Shown piece by piece: positions 44,002 to 54,370 of a stretch of 64,000 bases of DNA. Every line of letters begins with the position of its first letter. Position 1 is the first letter of the stretch. The stretch is from AWTP1-13 sp963840445 (GTDB lineage: Bacteria; Pseudomonadota; Alphaproteobacteria; Rhizobiales; Hyphomicrobiaceae), in contig CAWIZC010000023.1 in the NCBI GenBank assembly GCA_963840445.1, positions 496,001-560,000 on the forward strand, given 5' to 3'. A program made the position numbers and the translations under genes. The notes under the pieces were generated by a model that had not been told where the DNA came from, made no database searches, and saw nothing but the letters and a program-made list of their open reading frames with translations.

Positions 44002-44673
44002 ATGACACGGCGCGACCTGCTGACGGCAGGCGCGAGAATCGCCGCAATCGGCGGCGTGGCGGCATGCATGTTGACTAGGCCCGTCTTGGCCCAGACGGGC
44101 AACGACGGCAACACCTCCGCGCAGGTTTCGACCGAAGATCTGATGCAGCCCGGCCCCTTGCCGGAGTTGACCTTCGGCCGCGCCGACGCGCCCATCACGC
44201 TCGTCGAATATGCCTCGATGACCTGCCCCTACTGCGCGGCCTTCCACAACAATGTGCTGCCGACGCTGAGGCAGAAGTACATCGCGCCCGGCAAGCTGCG
44301 CTGGGTGCTGCGCGAATACCCGCTCGACAACCTGGCTGCGGCCGCATCGATGCTGGCGCGCTGCGCCGGCGAGGACAAGACCTTGGCCCTGATCGCGGTG
44401 CTGTATGCCAGGCAGAACGAGTGGGCGTTCGTGCCCAAGCCGCTGCCTGAGCTGTTCCGCTTCGCGAGGATCGCCGATTTCACCCGGGCGAGCTTCGATG
44501 AGTGTCTGCGCGACCAGAAGCTGCTCGATGACATCGCGGCCATCCGGGCACGCGGCGCCAATACGTTCGGCGTCGTTCAGACGCCGACCTTCTTCGTCAA
44601 CGGCAAGCGGCTGGAGCGAGGCGCGACGCTCGAGGATTTCGAAAAGGCGTTTGCGCCGATCCTGAAAGGTTGA
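44002..44673 (+). CDS. DsbA-family thioredoxin-fold protein 1
   Basis: 223 residues. N-terminal export signal starting MTRRDLLTAGARIAAIGG (twin Arg, possibly Tat) to about residue 31. DsbA-like domain with active site CPYC in YASMTCPYCAAFHNN, helical insert and the cis-Pro strand VVQTPTFFVNGKRL. Periplasmic disulfide oxidase or related. First of three consecutive paralogs before smc. ATG at 44002 chosen over 43984 because of the signal peptide. Confidence 0.87.
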   Translation: MTRRDLLTAGARIAAIGGVAACMLTRPVLAQTGNDGNTSAQVSTEDLMQPGPLPELTFGRADAPITLVEYASMTCPYCAAFHNNVLPTLRQKYIAPGKLRWVLREYPLDNLAAAASMLARCAGEDKTLALIAVLYARQNEWAFVPKPLPELFRFARIADFTRASFDECLRDQKLLDDIAAIRARGANTFGVVQTPTFFVNGKRLERGATLEDFEKAFAPILKG

Positions 44674-44715
44674 GGCCGCCGCTGTTTCGGCGGCGCCGTC
44701 AGCGGCCTGTGCACG

Positions 44716-45114
44716 CTACCGCCTGCGGCCTGGCTCGCGCCACCAGCTCGCCGACCCCATCTTCACGCTCGGGCTGTAATAGCCGGCGCCGAATTCCGGA
44801 GCGTACCCAGGGCCGTAGCCATAGATCGGGGCCATGCGGTTGGCGGCTTCACCCGGCCCATTGCTGGCGGGGCCATAGCCGTAGACGGGCGCGTAACCGT
44901 AGACGCGACCGTAGCCGTAACTATAGCCGTACAAGCGAGGCGGATATGCGTAAGCCGAGCGGTAGGAGCGGTACGAGTAGGCCGAGCGGTAGGGTTTGCG
45001 GCCCCATCCCCGGGACTCCGATCCTCGGTCCCATCCCCAGGCGCAAGCGTTGTCGATCGCGACCATGCAGAGCGGCGCGCTGAGCGCCAATGCCGCCATC
45101 CAACCCGAGCGCAT
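44716..45114 (-). CDS. secreted Tyr/Gly-rich protein
   Basis: 132 residues. Signal peptide (about 1-25), then a low-complexity region of YGY and GYGP repeats (about 60-115) and a basic end. I know no function; such proteins occur on alphaproteobacterial surfaces. It is encoded convergent with the first dsbA paralog. Confidence 0.65.
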   Translation of the reverse strand: MRSGWMAALALSAPLCMVAIDNACAWGWDRGSESRGWGRKPYRSAYSYRSYRSAYAYPPRLYGYSYGYGRVYGYAPVYGYGPASNGPGEAANRMAPIYGYGPGYAPEFGAGYYSPSVKMGSASWWREPGRRR

Positions 45115-45248
45115 CCGAAGTCCCTCTTCTCTGCTTGACGTGAGACTTAAGCAGGATCGCTTCAGATCAGATCACACTGCCCCAAGGAAACCGTTGCCGC
45201 CGAAGCGCGAATATTGCTTCGTTTCTTAAGGCCAGGGTGAGAATTACG

Positions 45249-45280
45249 TTCTTGTGGAAGCCGAGTTGGCTCCACAAGAA
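45249..45280. terminator. perfect hairpin downstream of the small Cys-rich gene
   Basis: TTCTTGTGGA (45249-45258) and TCCACAAGAA (45271-45280) form a perfect 10-bp stem with a 12-nt loop, 35 nt past the stop of the gene at 45316. No T-run follows, so it may be a transcript-stabilising hairpin rather than an intrinsic terminator. Confidence 0.5.
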
Positions 45281-45315
45281 CGATCCGTGCAGGGCGATGT
45301 GCGCCTGCGCGGAGA

Positions 45316-45522
45316 CTACCAGCGGCGGCGCCAATAACCACAACGGCGGAAGCAACCCCGCGGTCCACACCATCTCCGGCACCACACCTTCTCGACGGCT
45401 GAGCTGGTCGCTGCGCGCAGGTCCGCCGGCGCGGCCGCTGCTTGGGCGCGCTCTGGCGCGAAAGCCGAAACGCCTGCCACGACGGTAAGCGCAGCAGCAA
45501 GGGCGAGAATGGTCTTTTGCAT
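45316..45522 (-). CDS. small secreted Cys/Arg/Trp-rich protein
   Basis: 68 residues. Signal peptide (about 1-29, ending ERAQA), then a short mature part ending VEKVWCRRWCGPRGCFRRCGYWRRRW with four cysteines. Similar tiny exported proteins with a C-terminal Cys/Trp/Arg motif are common in Bradyrhizobium-like genomes; role unknown. The ATG at 45522 has an upstream purine-rich site. Confidence 0.72.
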   Translation of the reverse strand: MQKTILALAAALTVVAGVSAFAPERAQAAAAPADLRAATSSAVEKVWCRRWCGPRGCFRRCGYWRRRW

Positions 45523-45940
45523 GTGGATCTCCGCGGTTGGGGGCTCTTGCTAATCGAGCCGATGCTTCAACCTAGGCGGCGGGCTTTCAGTCGTTCCACA
45601 CGTGTTGTTTGAGACGGGCAAAAAACGGGCAAAGACCCGGATGCAAATCTAACTAAATGCGGGCGCAGGCTTGGCCAGTCAGGGCGGCGAATGTCGCCTC
45701 TCCTCGCAGGCGGGCAGCTGCAACCCGGCCGGCGAGGAACGCGAGCTCTCGAGGTGGGGATCGATGGCCGCTTCCGGGGCCAATTGGCGCGCCATCCTCA
45801 CGCCGATTTGCCTTATTCCTGGCCAAACCTATGTTATCAGGCATCTGCGCCGGGCCATCGCAGCGCTGCAGCTGCCTCAACTTGCGAGGACCGATCCGTT
45901 GAAACAGTCCAGCCAATTCGACCTCAAGCGGGTCTCACAG
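45523..45940. other. region between small secreted gene and second dsbA
   Basis: The frame of the dsbA paralog stays open back to 45671 but reads unlike protein until about 45900. No separate gene seen. It should contain the promoter of the two downstream dsbA genes. Confidence 0.4.
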
Positions 45941-46654
45941 ATGCTGTCGGACCGCATCGACCCTCAGATGCTGTCGCGCCGCAACATGCTCTACGCCGGT
46001 GCGGGCGTCGTCGCGCTGGCGGTCGCATCGGCCTGGTTCCTGTCCTCGTCCGGCGAACCCACGGCGGCCAAATCCAGCCGCAAGAGCGGGCGCACGACCG
46101 AGGTGTCCGTCGCGGAGCTGATGAAGCCCGGTCCGTTCTCCGAGCTGCAGGTCGGCCAGACCGATGCCCCTGTCACCATCGTCGAATATGCATCGATGAC
46201 CTGCGGTCACTGTGCCAACTTCCACAACAACATCTACCCGGCGCTGAAGGCCAAATACATCGACACCGGCAAGGTGCGTCTCATCATGCGCGAGTTCCCG
46301 CTCGATGATCGGGCCACGGCTGGCTCGATGCTCGCTCGCTGCGCCGGCGAGGGCAAGACTTTCCCGCTCATCGCGGCGCTGTTTGCCCGACAAGAAGACT
46401 GGGCGTTCGTGCCCAAAGAGAACTTTGTGCCTGAGCTGTCCAAGATCGCCCGGCAGGCCGGCTTCACCGAGGAGAGCCTGCGTGCCTGCCTCAACGATCA
46501 GGAGCTGATGAACAAGATCCTGACGGTACGTGCGCGGGCCGCCGACGAGTTCGGCGTCAACTCCACGCCTACCTTCTTCATCAACGGCAAGCGGCTCGCT
46601 GGCGGGTCGCTCGAGGACTTCGACAAGGCGATCGAGCCTCTTTTGAAGAGCTGA
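45941..46654 (+). CDS. DsbA-family thioredoxin-fold protein 2
   Basis: 237 residues from the ATG at 45941. A membrane anchor or signal (MLYAGAGVVALAVASAWFL, about 16-34), then a DsbA-like domain with active site CGHC (YASMTCGHCANFHNN) and NSTPTFFINGKRLAGG with the cis-Pro. Sequence is close to paralog 1 over the whole domain. Another start (for example TTG at 45899) is possible. It is followed after 7 nt by paralog 3. Confidence 0.87.
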   Translation: MLSDRIDPQMLSRRNMLYAGAGVVALAVASAWFLSSSGEPTAAKSSRKSGRTTEVSVAELMKPGPFSELQVGQTDAPVTIVEYASMTCGHCANFHNNIYPALKAKYIDTGKVRLIMREFPLDDRATAGSMLARCAGEGKTFPLIAALFARQEDWAFVPKENFVPELSKIARQAGFTEESLRACLNDQELMNKILTVRARAADEFGVNSTPTFFINGKRLAGGSLEDFDKAIEPLLKS

Positions 46655-46661
46655 GGACCCG

Positions 46662-47460
46662 TTGCCCAAGTATCTCGTATTAGCGGTGCTTGCCCTGATC
46701 GCCGGGCTCGCTGGCGGATGCTCGGGCGACGCGCTCACGCTCACGGCAAACCAGACGACGCAGCCGACCGAGGCGAGCCTTGCTGCGACCGGCGAGGCCA
46801 CGCCCGACACGCCGGCCTTCAACCCGTTCTCGGACGGGCCATCCACCACCATCGGCCGCCGCGAGGTGATGCAGAACCCGTCCATGGCCGAGGTGATGAA
46901 GGTGGGCACGCTGCCCGAGATGTCGCTCGGCCGCGCCGACGCACCCGTCACCATCATCAAATACGCGTCGATGACCTGCCCTTACTGCCGACGGTTCCAG
47001 CTCGAGACGTTCCCGGTCCTCAAGAAGGAATACATCGATACCGGCAAGGTGCGTTTCATCATCCGCGAGTTCCCGATCGGCAAGCAGTCGGGCCTCGCCA
47101 CCGTGGCGCTGCGTTGCGCCCCACCCGACAAGTACTTTGCCCTTTACGACAAGCTGATGGCCCAGCAGGCCACCTGGGTCAGCCAGGAGGTGCGTCCCGA
47201 CCCCATCTTCAAGGTGGCGGCCCAGGTGGGGATGAGCCGGGCCCAGTTTGAACTCGTGCCGAGAGAATCGCGGCATGATAGCCGGGCTCAACTGGGTCAA
47301 GGACCGGGGCCGGACGCTCGGCGTCATCGGTACGCCGAATTTCTTCGTTCAGGGCAAGCTGGTGAAGTCGGTGATCGGGATCAAGGAAATCCACGAGATG
47401 GTGGATCCGATCCTGGCTGGCCGCGTGGCGGCCACGGACACCGGCACCGGGAGCCGTTGA
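46662..47460 (+). CDS. DsbA-family lipoprotein 3, frameshifted as read
   Basis: Starts at TTG 46662. A lipoprotein signal (lipobox LAGGC, Cys at about 20) and Thr-rich linker precede a DsbA domain with CPYC in YASMTCPYCRRFQLE. The frame breaks near 47252 by one extra base; the continuation reads SCRENRGMIAGLNWVKDRG, then IGTPNFFVQGKLVKSV to 47460. Corrected length is about 265 residues. Anchored in a membrane facing the periplasm. Probably an intact gene with a consensus error. Confidence 0.83.
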
Positions 47461-47621
47461 GGCAGGCCGTTTCGCGTTGCGTGCGGCGCGCACATGCCGT
47501 CATCCCGTGATGACCCCTGGGGTTCAGTGATCCACAGGTCGGCAGTGCTGGTGCTTGCGGCTCGCTGGATACCGGAGGCAAGCCCCGGTATGACAGTCCG
47601 TATTCAAGGGACGCACATCTC

Positions 47622-50600
47622 ATGCACATCAACCGGCTTCGACTCCTGGGCTTCAAGTCCTTCGTCGAACCGACCGAGCTGATTATCGAGAAGGGGCTGA
47701 CCGGGGTGGTCGGCCCGAACGGCTGCGGCAAGTCCAACCTGCTCGAAGCGTTGCGCTGGGTGATGGGCGAGACCTCGCACAAGAGCATGCGCGCCGCCGC
47801 CATGGACGACGTGATCTTCTCGGGCACGCAGACGCAGGCCGGCGCGCAACAGCGCCGAGGTCACCATCTTCATCGACAATAGCGACCGCAAGGCGCCCGC
47901 CGAGTTCAACGCCAGCGAGGTCCTGGAGGTGACGCGCCGCATCGAGCGGGAGGCCGGCTCGGCCTATCGCGTCAACAGCAAGGAAGTGCGCGCCCGCGAC
48001 GTACGCATCCTGTTCGAGGATGCTGCCACCGGCGCCCGCTCGCCGGCGCTGGTGCGGCAGGGCCAGATCAGCGAGATCGTCAACGCCAAGCCCGAGCAGC
48101 GCCGCCGCATCCTGGAGGACGCCGCCGGCATCGCCGGTCTGCACAGCCGCCGCCACGAGGCCGAGCTCAGGCTGCGCGCCGCCGACAGCAATCTTGCCCG
48201 CGTCAACGACATCCTGGGCCAGCTCGGCTCGCAGATCGAAAGCCTCAAGCGTCAGGCTCGCCAGGCGCGGCGCTACAAGGAGCTGTCGGGCGAGATCCGC
48301 AAGGGTGAAGCCGTGCTGGCGCATCTGCGCTGGACGGATGCGCAGGCGCAGGTCGATGCCGAGGAAGTGGCGCTCGCCGCCGGCCTCGAGAAGGTCGCCG
48401 GCGCCACCGAGGCCGAAGCCAAGGCCGTCGTCGCCGAGGCGGAGGCCGCCGACAAGATCCAGCCGCTGCGCGAGCAGGAGGCCACCAAGGGCGCAGTCCT
48501 GCACCGCTTCAAGCTGGAGCAGGACAACCTTGAGCGCGAGGCGCAGCGTGCGGCGGCCCGCCAGCGCGAGCTCGAAGGCCGCATCGCCCAGCTCGGGCGC
48601 GACCTGGCGCGCGAGGAATTGCTGATCGCCGAGGCCAAGGAGACGCTGGCCCGTCTCGATGCCGAGACCCAGTCGCTCGCCAACACCACCCGCCTCGCCT
48701 CCGATTTCGAGCAGAAGGCGCTGGCCGACTACGACGCGGCCGACACCGCCCTCAAGGCCGCCGAGGTGCGCCTCGCCGAGCTCACCACCCGCACCGCCGA
48801 AGCGCGCGCGCGCCGACAGAGCCTGGAGACGCAGCGCGGCGAGCGGCAAGGGCAGGTGGCCAAGCTCGAGCGGCAGATGGTGGCGCTCGACGCGCAGACC
48901 CGGGAGATCGTCGGCCGCGCGCCGGATGCCTCGAAGCTGAAAGCTGCGGCCGAGACCGGTCAGCTGCTGATGGCCGAGATCGCCGACATCGAGACGCGCA
49001 CCATCGCCGCCGAGGATGCCGTGCAGGCGGCCGCCGCCGACGCCAAGTCCAAGGCCGAGACCGCCGCCAAGCTCGGCCTAACCGCCGGTCAGCTCAAGAC
49101 CGAAGTCGACACGCTGGCCAAGCTGCTGATGCCGGCCGGCGACAGCGGCCTGCCGCCGATCCTGGATCAGATCAAGGTGGCGGCCGGCTTCGAGATGGCG
49201 CTCGCCGCGGCGCTGGGCGAGGACCTCGACGTGCCGGCGGCCGAGGAGGCGCCCGTGCATTGGCGCATCAACGCCGCGAGCGGCAGCGATCCCGCCCTGC
49301 CCAAAGGCGTCCAGCCGCTCATCGACCATGTCGCCGGCCCGGCCGAGCTGACACGTCGCCTGCGCCAGATCGGCATCGTCACGCGCGCCGACGGCCCGCG
49401 CCTGCAGAAGGTGCTGGCACCCGGCCAGCGCCTCGTCTCCCGCGAGGGTGACTTGTGGCGCTGGGACGGATACGTCGCAGCGGCGCAGGGCGCCATGGCG
49501 GCCGCCAGCCGCTTGGCCGAGCGCAGCCGCCTCGGCGCGCTGGCCGCCCAGGAGGCGCAAGCGCGCCAGGCCTCCAACCAGGCGCGCAACGCCGCGGAAG
49601 CCGCTGGCGAACGGCATCGGACGGCGCAGACCGAGGACCGCAGCTTGCGCCAGCTCTGGCGCGACACCCAGGCCAAGCTGGCGCACACCCGCGACCTGCT
49701 GACCGACATGGAGCGGCAGGCGCGCGAGACCGAATCCCGCATCGCCTCTGTTGCCGACGCCAAATCGCGCATCGGCGAGGCCCTGGTCGAGGCGCATGAG
49801 AAGTTGGCCGAGGTCGAGACCGCTCTGCAGGAGCACAGCGGCATCGATGCCTTGGAAGGCGAGCTCACCGCCGCGCAGAAGGAGACGGCCGAGCTGCGCA
49901 CCAAGGCCAGCGAAAGCCGCACCGAGCTCATCACGCTGGAGCGCGAGCATCGCGCCCGCAGCGAGCGGCAGACTGCCATCGTCGCCGAGCGCGAGCGCTG
50001 GCAGACGCGCAGCACCGGCGCCGGCGAGCAGATCGCCACCCTCAAGGAGCGCATCGCCGAGACGCAGGGCGAGGTCGCCACCATGAGCGACCTGCCCGGC
50101 ATGATCGAGGGTCAGCGCCAGAAACTGATGAGCGAGCTGGCCAAGGCCGAGCAGGAGCGCCAGGTCGCCGCCGATGCGCTTGCCGCCGCCGAAGGCACCC
50201 ACCGTCAGGCCGCGCAGGAGCTGCGCGCCGCACAGGGTGCCGTGTCCGACGAGCGCGAGGCCCGTGCCCGCGTCGAGACGCGGCTGGAAGGCGCCCGCGC
50301 CCGCCGCAGCGAGGAAGCCCGCAAGATCCGCGATCAGCTCGGCTGCGCACCGGACGGCTGTCTCGCCCTGGCCGAGCTACCGGCCGACGCCAGCCTGCCC
50401 CGGCTCGAGGAGGCCGACAACCTGCTCACCCGCCTCAAGGCCGATCGCGAGCGGCTGGGCGGTGTCAACCTGCAGGCCGACGACGACCTGACCACCATGA
50501 CCGAGCAGTTCGAGGGCATGGACAAGGAGAAGTCGGACGTCGAGGAAGCTATCGCCAAGCTGCGCACCGGCATCGCCCAGATCAACGACGAAGGCCAGAG

Positions 50601-51084
50601 CCGCCTGCAGGAAGCATTCGACACCGTCAACGGACACTTCCAGCGCCTGTTCACGACGCTGTTCGGCGGCGGCGAGGCGCGACTTGCCATGGTAGAGGGC
50701 GAGGATCCGTTGGAGAACGGGCTGGAGATCGTCGCCAAGCCGCCCGGCAAGAAGCCGGCAACGCTGTCCCTGTTGTCGGGCGGCGAGCAATCCCTGACCG
50801 CCTTGGCGCTGATCTTTGCCGTGTTCCTAACCAATCCGTCGCCGATCTGCGTGCTCGACGAGGTCGACGCGCCGCTCGATGATGCCAACGTCGACCGCTT
50901 CTGCACCCTGATGGAGCACATGGCTGCCGATACGGCGACGCGCTTCCTGGTCATCACCCATCACCCGATGACCATGACGCGCATGAACCGCCTGTTCGGC
51001 GTCACCATGGGCGAGAAGGGCGTGAGCCAGTTGGTCTCGGTCGACCTGGAGACCGCCCAGCGCTTCACCGGCGCCGCGGCCTGA
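47622..51084 (+). CDS. smc: chromosome segregation protein SMC, frameshifted as read
   Basis: About 1153 residues after correction. Walker A VGPNGCGKSN at 30-39, two long coiled coils (about 165-500 and 640-960) around a hinge (about 510-630), signature LLSGGEQSLTALAL and Walker B ICVLDEVDAPLDDANV. One extra base near 47840 (after SGTQT) shifts the frame; RNSAEVTIFIDNSDRKAP continues in the next. SMC with ScpAB condenses and separates chromosomes. The gene lies after the dsbA genes, as in Bradyrhizobium. Confidence 0.95.
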
Positions 51085-51150
51085 AGCGGGGCTTAGAGTC
51101 CTGCCGGTTCACACATGGAAGCAACGACCCGGAACCTGAGCAACCATCCG

Positions 51151-51218
51151 CAGCCCTGAGTTCGTCGAAGGGCGAATGGGTCCGGCAGTGCCGTGCTTCG
51201 ACAAGCTCAGCACTGGGT
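51151..51218. repeat. dispersed repeat, inverted copy
   Basis: GCAGCCCTGAGTTCGTCGAA ... CGTGCTTCGACAAGCTCAGC then ACTGGG: the reverse orientation of the family at 37277. Lies between convergent smc and the caspase gene. Confidence 0.72.
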
Positions 51219-51247
51219 AGTGGCTCCGGATCGCGATTCCAACTTCT

Positions 51248-52687
51248 CTAGAACCCGATGCCGACGCGGCCGCGGCCGCCGCCGATGCCGATCGAGATGC
51301 CGCCCCCTCCGATGATCCCGCCGCCGGACGAGGAAGAGCCCTCGGACGACGAGGAGGACCGCTCGCGGCTGCGCGAGGACGAGGCTGACTTGCTCTTCTT
51401 CGTCTTGCTCTCGGTGGCGACGCACTTGCCCTCCACCTCGGCCGTGCCCTTGCCGCACTCGAGCGGACACACCCGCTCCTTGCGGGCCGTCACCGCTTCC
51501 AGCGCGGCCGCCGTCGGCTCCTGGCTCGGCATCGACATCTTGGCGTGGCGGCCAAACTGGTCCAGCGCCTCCCGGCCCTTGTCGCCCCACTGCCCGTCGA
51601 TCTCGCCCGGGTCGCAGCCGACCCGCTTCAGTTCCGTCTGCAGCGATCGCGCCAGCACCCGTGGGTCGGGCGGCTTCACCTCCGGCAGGGCCACCCGGGT
51701 GGCCTGCTCCGGCGCCTTGACCGGCGCGCCTTTCAGCTGCGCCACCATCACCTTGGCCAGGCCCGCAAAGGTGCCGTTCGGATAGCGCTCCAGATAGGCC
51801 TCGATGACGGCCGGCGACTTGCTGTCCTTGACCGAGTTCCAGAAGGCGATCTCGAGCTCCGGGTCCGGGCCCCTGGCCGCCGGCAGCTTGGCCAGCTCGC
51901 CGGCCGCCGCCGATCCCGACGCCGGGCCCGCCTTCAGGTACACCTGGCCGGTCAGCGAGGTGTGCTCCCACGGCACTTGCTTGCCGCCGGTCGCCTTCAG
52001 CACGTCGTTGCGCACCTCCACCAGCACGCCGCTCACGTCCTGGCCGGGCGCTTCGATGTACTTGAGCAGGGCTTCCGCATAGGGCGAATTGCGACCCACC
52101 CCGTCGAGCGCCACGTAGCCCGGCTGCGTCGAGAAGGCGATCAGCGTGCCGACCCCGGTCTTGACCTCGGCCAGGCCCTGGCCGACCTGGCTGCTGCGCG
52201 TGCTCATGGCGCGGGCCAGGTTGCGCGACAACGGGTTGTCGCGGCAGGCATCGAGCAGGATCAGGCTGGTCTTGGCCTCGCGCTCCATCTGCCGGGCCAC
52301 CAGGCTGACCGGCAGGCTCTCGAAATCGACATCGCCTTCGCTGGCCAGCTTGGCATCGATCGGCACCAGGTAGTTCTGCCCGCCGACCTGCAGGCCATGC
52401 CCGGCATAGAAGAACAGGGCCACGTCGGCGCCGGCCAGCTTGATGCCGAACTGCCGGACCAGCCGCTCCATGGCCCGCTTGTCGAGATCACGCCCCTCGA
52501 TCACCTCGAAGTCGAGCCGCTGCAGCGCTGCCGACAGGTCGGCTGCATCGTTGCTCGGATTATTGAGGGCGGCGGTGTTCTGGTAGGCAGCGTTGCCGAT
52601 CACCAGGGCGACGCGCTTCTCTGCCCGCGCCTCTCCGCCCGACGCCGTCGCAACCAGCGCCAACAGCAAAACAAACACCCACCGCAT
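51248..52687 (-). CDS. caspase-like (C14) secreted protein
   Basis: 479 residues. Signal peptide (1-22), then a caspase p20-type domain: H97 in FFYAGHGLQ and C148 in LLDACRDNP form the catalytic dyad. After about 255 come a helical repeat region (WNSVKDSKSPAVIEAYLERYPNG) and a peptidoglycan-binding-like module (LQTELKRVGCDPGEIDGQWG). The chain ends in a Lys/Ser/Arg tract and Gly-rich tail. Bacterial orthocaspases cleave after Arg or Lys; the target is unknown. Likely periplasmic. Confidence 0.88.
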   Translation of the reverse strand: MRWVFVLLLALVATASGGEARAEKRVALVIGNAAYQNTAALNNPSNDAADLSAALQRLDFEVIEGRDLDKRAMERLVRQFGIKLAGADVALFFYAGHGLQVGGQNYLVPIDAKLASEGDVDFESLPVSLVARQMEREAKTSLILLDACRDNPLSRNLARAMSTRSSQVGQGLAEVKTGVGTLIAFSTQPGYVALDGVGRNSPYAEALLKYIEAPGQDVSGVLVEVRNDVLKATGGKQVPWEHTSLTGQVYLKAGPASGSAAAGELAKLPAARGPDPELEIAFWNSVKDSKSPAVIEAYLERYPNGTFAGLAKVMVAQLKGAPVKAPEQATRVALPEVKPPDPRVLARSLQTELKRVGCDPGEIDGQWGDKGREALDQFGRHAKMSMPSQEPTAAALEAVTARKERVCPLECGKGTAEVEGKCVATESKTKKSKSASSSRSRERSSSSSEGSSSSGGGIIGGGGISIGIGGGRGRVGIGF

Positions 52688-53020
52688 GGCTTCCTCCGCA
52701 ATATGGCGCATCGTAACCCAAGAACTTGAAGAAACCCAACAATATGAAAGTCAGTGTACAGGCTGACAGTTTTTCTGTCCACGCGCGAACCCCGTGCGCA
52801 CGGATCGTTTTGTGTGATTGCTTCCCGCGCAGACGGATGTGAGCGAGCGAATCCCGGGCAGGTTCGGGGCAATGACCGTCATCGCACCAAACGGTGTTTG
52901 TCGAAGCGACAATCTCCCGGCCGCGGTCCATCGAATGGCCATGCAGCTGCCCAATTGTCGCATGTCGGAGCAGTCGGCGGTGACGGCTGCGCGAGCGTTT
53001 TCTGCCGCACCCGCAGTTCC
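52688..53020. other. intergenic region between caspase and atpI
   Basis: Divergent promoter region. Short frames on both strands are not convincing. Confidence 0.4.
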
Positions 53021-53049
53021 TTGACACCCCCGTAGGCCACCCCTATGGT
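53021..53049 (+). promoter_or_regulatory. sigma70-type promoter of the F0 operon
   Basis: A perfect -35 TTGACA (53021-53026), 17-bp spacer and -10 TATGGT (53044-53049), ending 61 nt ahead of the atpI ATG. Four of six -10 bases match consensus. Confidence 0.6.
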
Positions 53050-53110
53050 GCCGCCGCGTTTTGATGGCCCCGGGGGGAGTTGGGCCGCCTCCCCACGAGG
53101 ACGTTTGTCC

Positions 53111-53518
53111 ATGTCAGATCCAGCCGACAAACGAGGCTCTCATCAGGGTGAAATGAGCCCTGAGGAGCGGGCTGCGTTCCAGGCGAGGGTTTCCGACCTC
53201 GACAGCAAGCTCGACAAGGTCCGTGAGCAGCGGCATGGCCGCGACTCCGACCAGGATGCCGAGATGCGCGGGAGCGGCATGGCGTACGGCATGCGGATGG
53301 CCACCGAGCTGGTCTCGGCGGTGATCGTCGGCGGGCTGATCGGCTACGCCCTGGATTGGTGGCTTGGCACCAAACCTTGGCTGTTTCTGCTCTTCTTCGT
53401 GTTGGGGTTCGCAGCCGGCGTCCTCAACGTGCTGAGGTCCTACGAGCGGATGCAGAAGGAGTTCATGGCCAAGACGGGCGGCCGCATCGGCCACAGTGTC
53501 CCGGACGACGACGACTGA
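53111..53518 (+). CDS. atpI: ATP synthase assembly/accessory protein I
   Basis: 135 residues. A charged N-terminal half, then two membrane helices (VSAVIVGGLIGYALDWWLG and LFLLFFVLGFAAGVLNVLRSY) typical of AtpI. It helps assemble the c-ring and may carry Mg or Ca. First gene of the F0 operon. The ATG at 53111 is preceded by AGGACG. Confidence 0.9.
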   Translation: MSDPADKRGSHQGEMSPEERAAFQARVSDLDSKLDKVREQRHGRDSDQDAEMRGSGMAYGMRMATELVSAVIVGGLIGYALDWWLGTKPWLFLLFFVLGFAAGVLNVLRSYERMQKEFMAKTGGRIGHSVPDDDD

Positions 53519-53568
53519 CGGGGGTTTTTGCAGTGGCAGCACCGCAACATGGGACCGAGGGCACCGGG

Positions 53569-54315
53569 ATGCCCGATCCCATTCATCAGTTCGAGATCCA
53601 TACCCTCGTTCCCATCAAGATCTTCGGCTGGGACGTCTCCTTCACCAACTCTTCGCTGTACATGCTGGTGGCGGTGCTGCTGATCGCCAGCTTCTACATC
53701 CTGTCGATGCGCGCGCGCTCCCTGGTGCCGACACGCATCCAGTCGGTGGCGGAGGTCAGCCACGAGTTCGTCGCCGGCATGCTGCGCGACAGCACCGGCC
53801 ACGGCGGCATGAAGTACTTCCCCTTCGTGTTCGCGCTGTTCATCTTCATCTTCGCCGCCAACATGCTGGGCATGATCCCGGGCGCCTTCACCGTCACCAG
53901 CCATATCGTCGTCACCGCCGCGCTGGCGGCGCTGGTGTTTGTCACGGTTTTGGTGGTCGGCTTTGCCAAGAACGGGGTGCGCTTCCTCAAGCTGTTCGTC
54001 CCGCAGGGCGTGCCGATCCTGATCCTGCCGCTGGTGGTGGCCATCGAGATCATCTCGTTCCTGTCGCGCCCGATCAGCCATTCGGTGCGTCTGTTCGCCA
54101 ACATGCTGGCCGGCCACATCACGCTCAAGGTGTTCGGCGGTTTCGTCGTCATGCTGCTCGGTACCGGTGCCACCTTCTCCTGGCTGGCGCCGCTGCCGCT
54201 GGCCATGGCTGTTGCGCTCACCGCGCTTGAGTTCCTGGTGGCGTTCCTGCAGGCCTATGTCTTCACCATGCTCACCTGCATGTATCTCAACGACGCGCTT
54301 CATCCGGGTCACTAG
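53569..54315 (+). CDS. atpB: F0F1 ATP synthase subunit a
   Basis: 248 residues with five to six membrane helices. The essential Arg lies in SHSVRLFANMLAGH, and the C-terminal helix is LTALEFLVAFLQAYVFTMLTCMYLNDA. It forms the proton half-channels with the c-ring. Start ATG at 53569 (MPDPIHQFEIHTLVPI); a GTG at 53533 would add twelve residues. Confidence 0.96.
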   Translation: MPDPIHQFEIHTLVPIKIFGWDVSFTNSSLYMLVAVLLIASFYILSMRARSLVPTRIQSVAEVSHEFVAGMLRDSTGHGGMKYFPFVFALFIFIFAANMLGMIPGAFTVTSHIVVTAALAALVFVTVLVVGFAKNGVRFLKLFVPQGVPILILPLVVAIEIISFLSRPISHSVRLFANMLAGHITLKVFGGFVVMLLGTGATFSWLAPLPLAMAVALTALEFLVAFLQAYVFTMLTCMYLNDALHPGH

Positions 54316-54370
54316 ATCGAAGCAGGTCTTCATCTTTCACCGACTAACCACTCAAAGGGAGTAGAAATCC

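Noticed and set aside
47461..47621. Small gene between dsbA-3 and smc
   Set aside because: Only short frames; the sequence resembles the REP-type intergenic repeats (GGATACCGGAGGC, CCCCGGTATGACAG).
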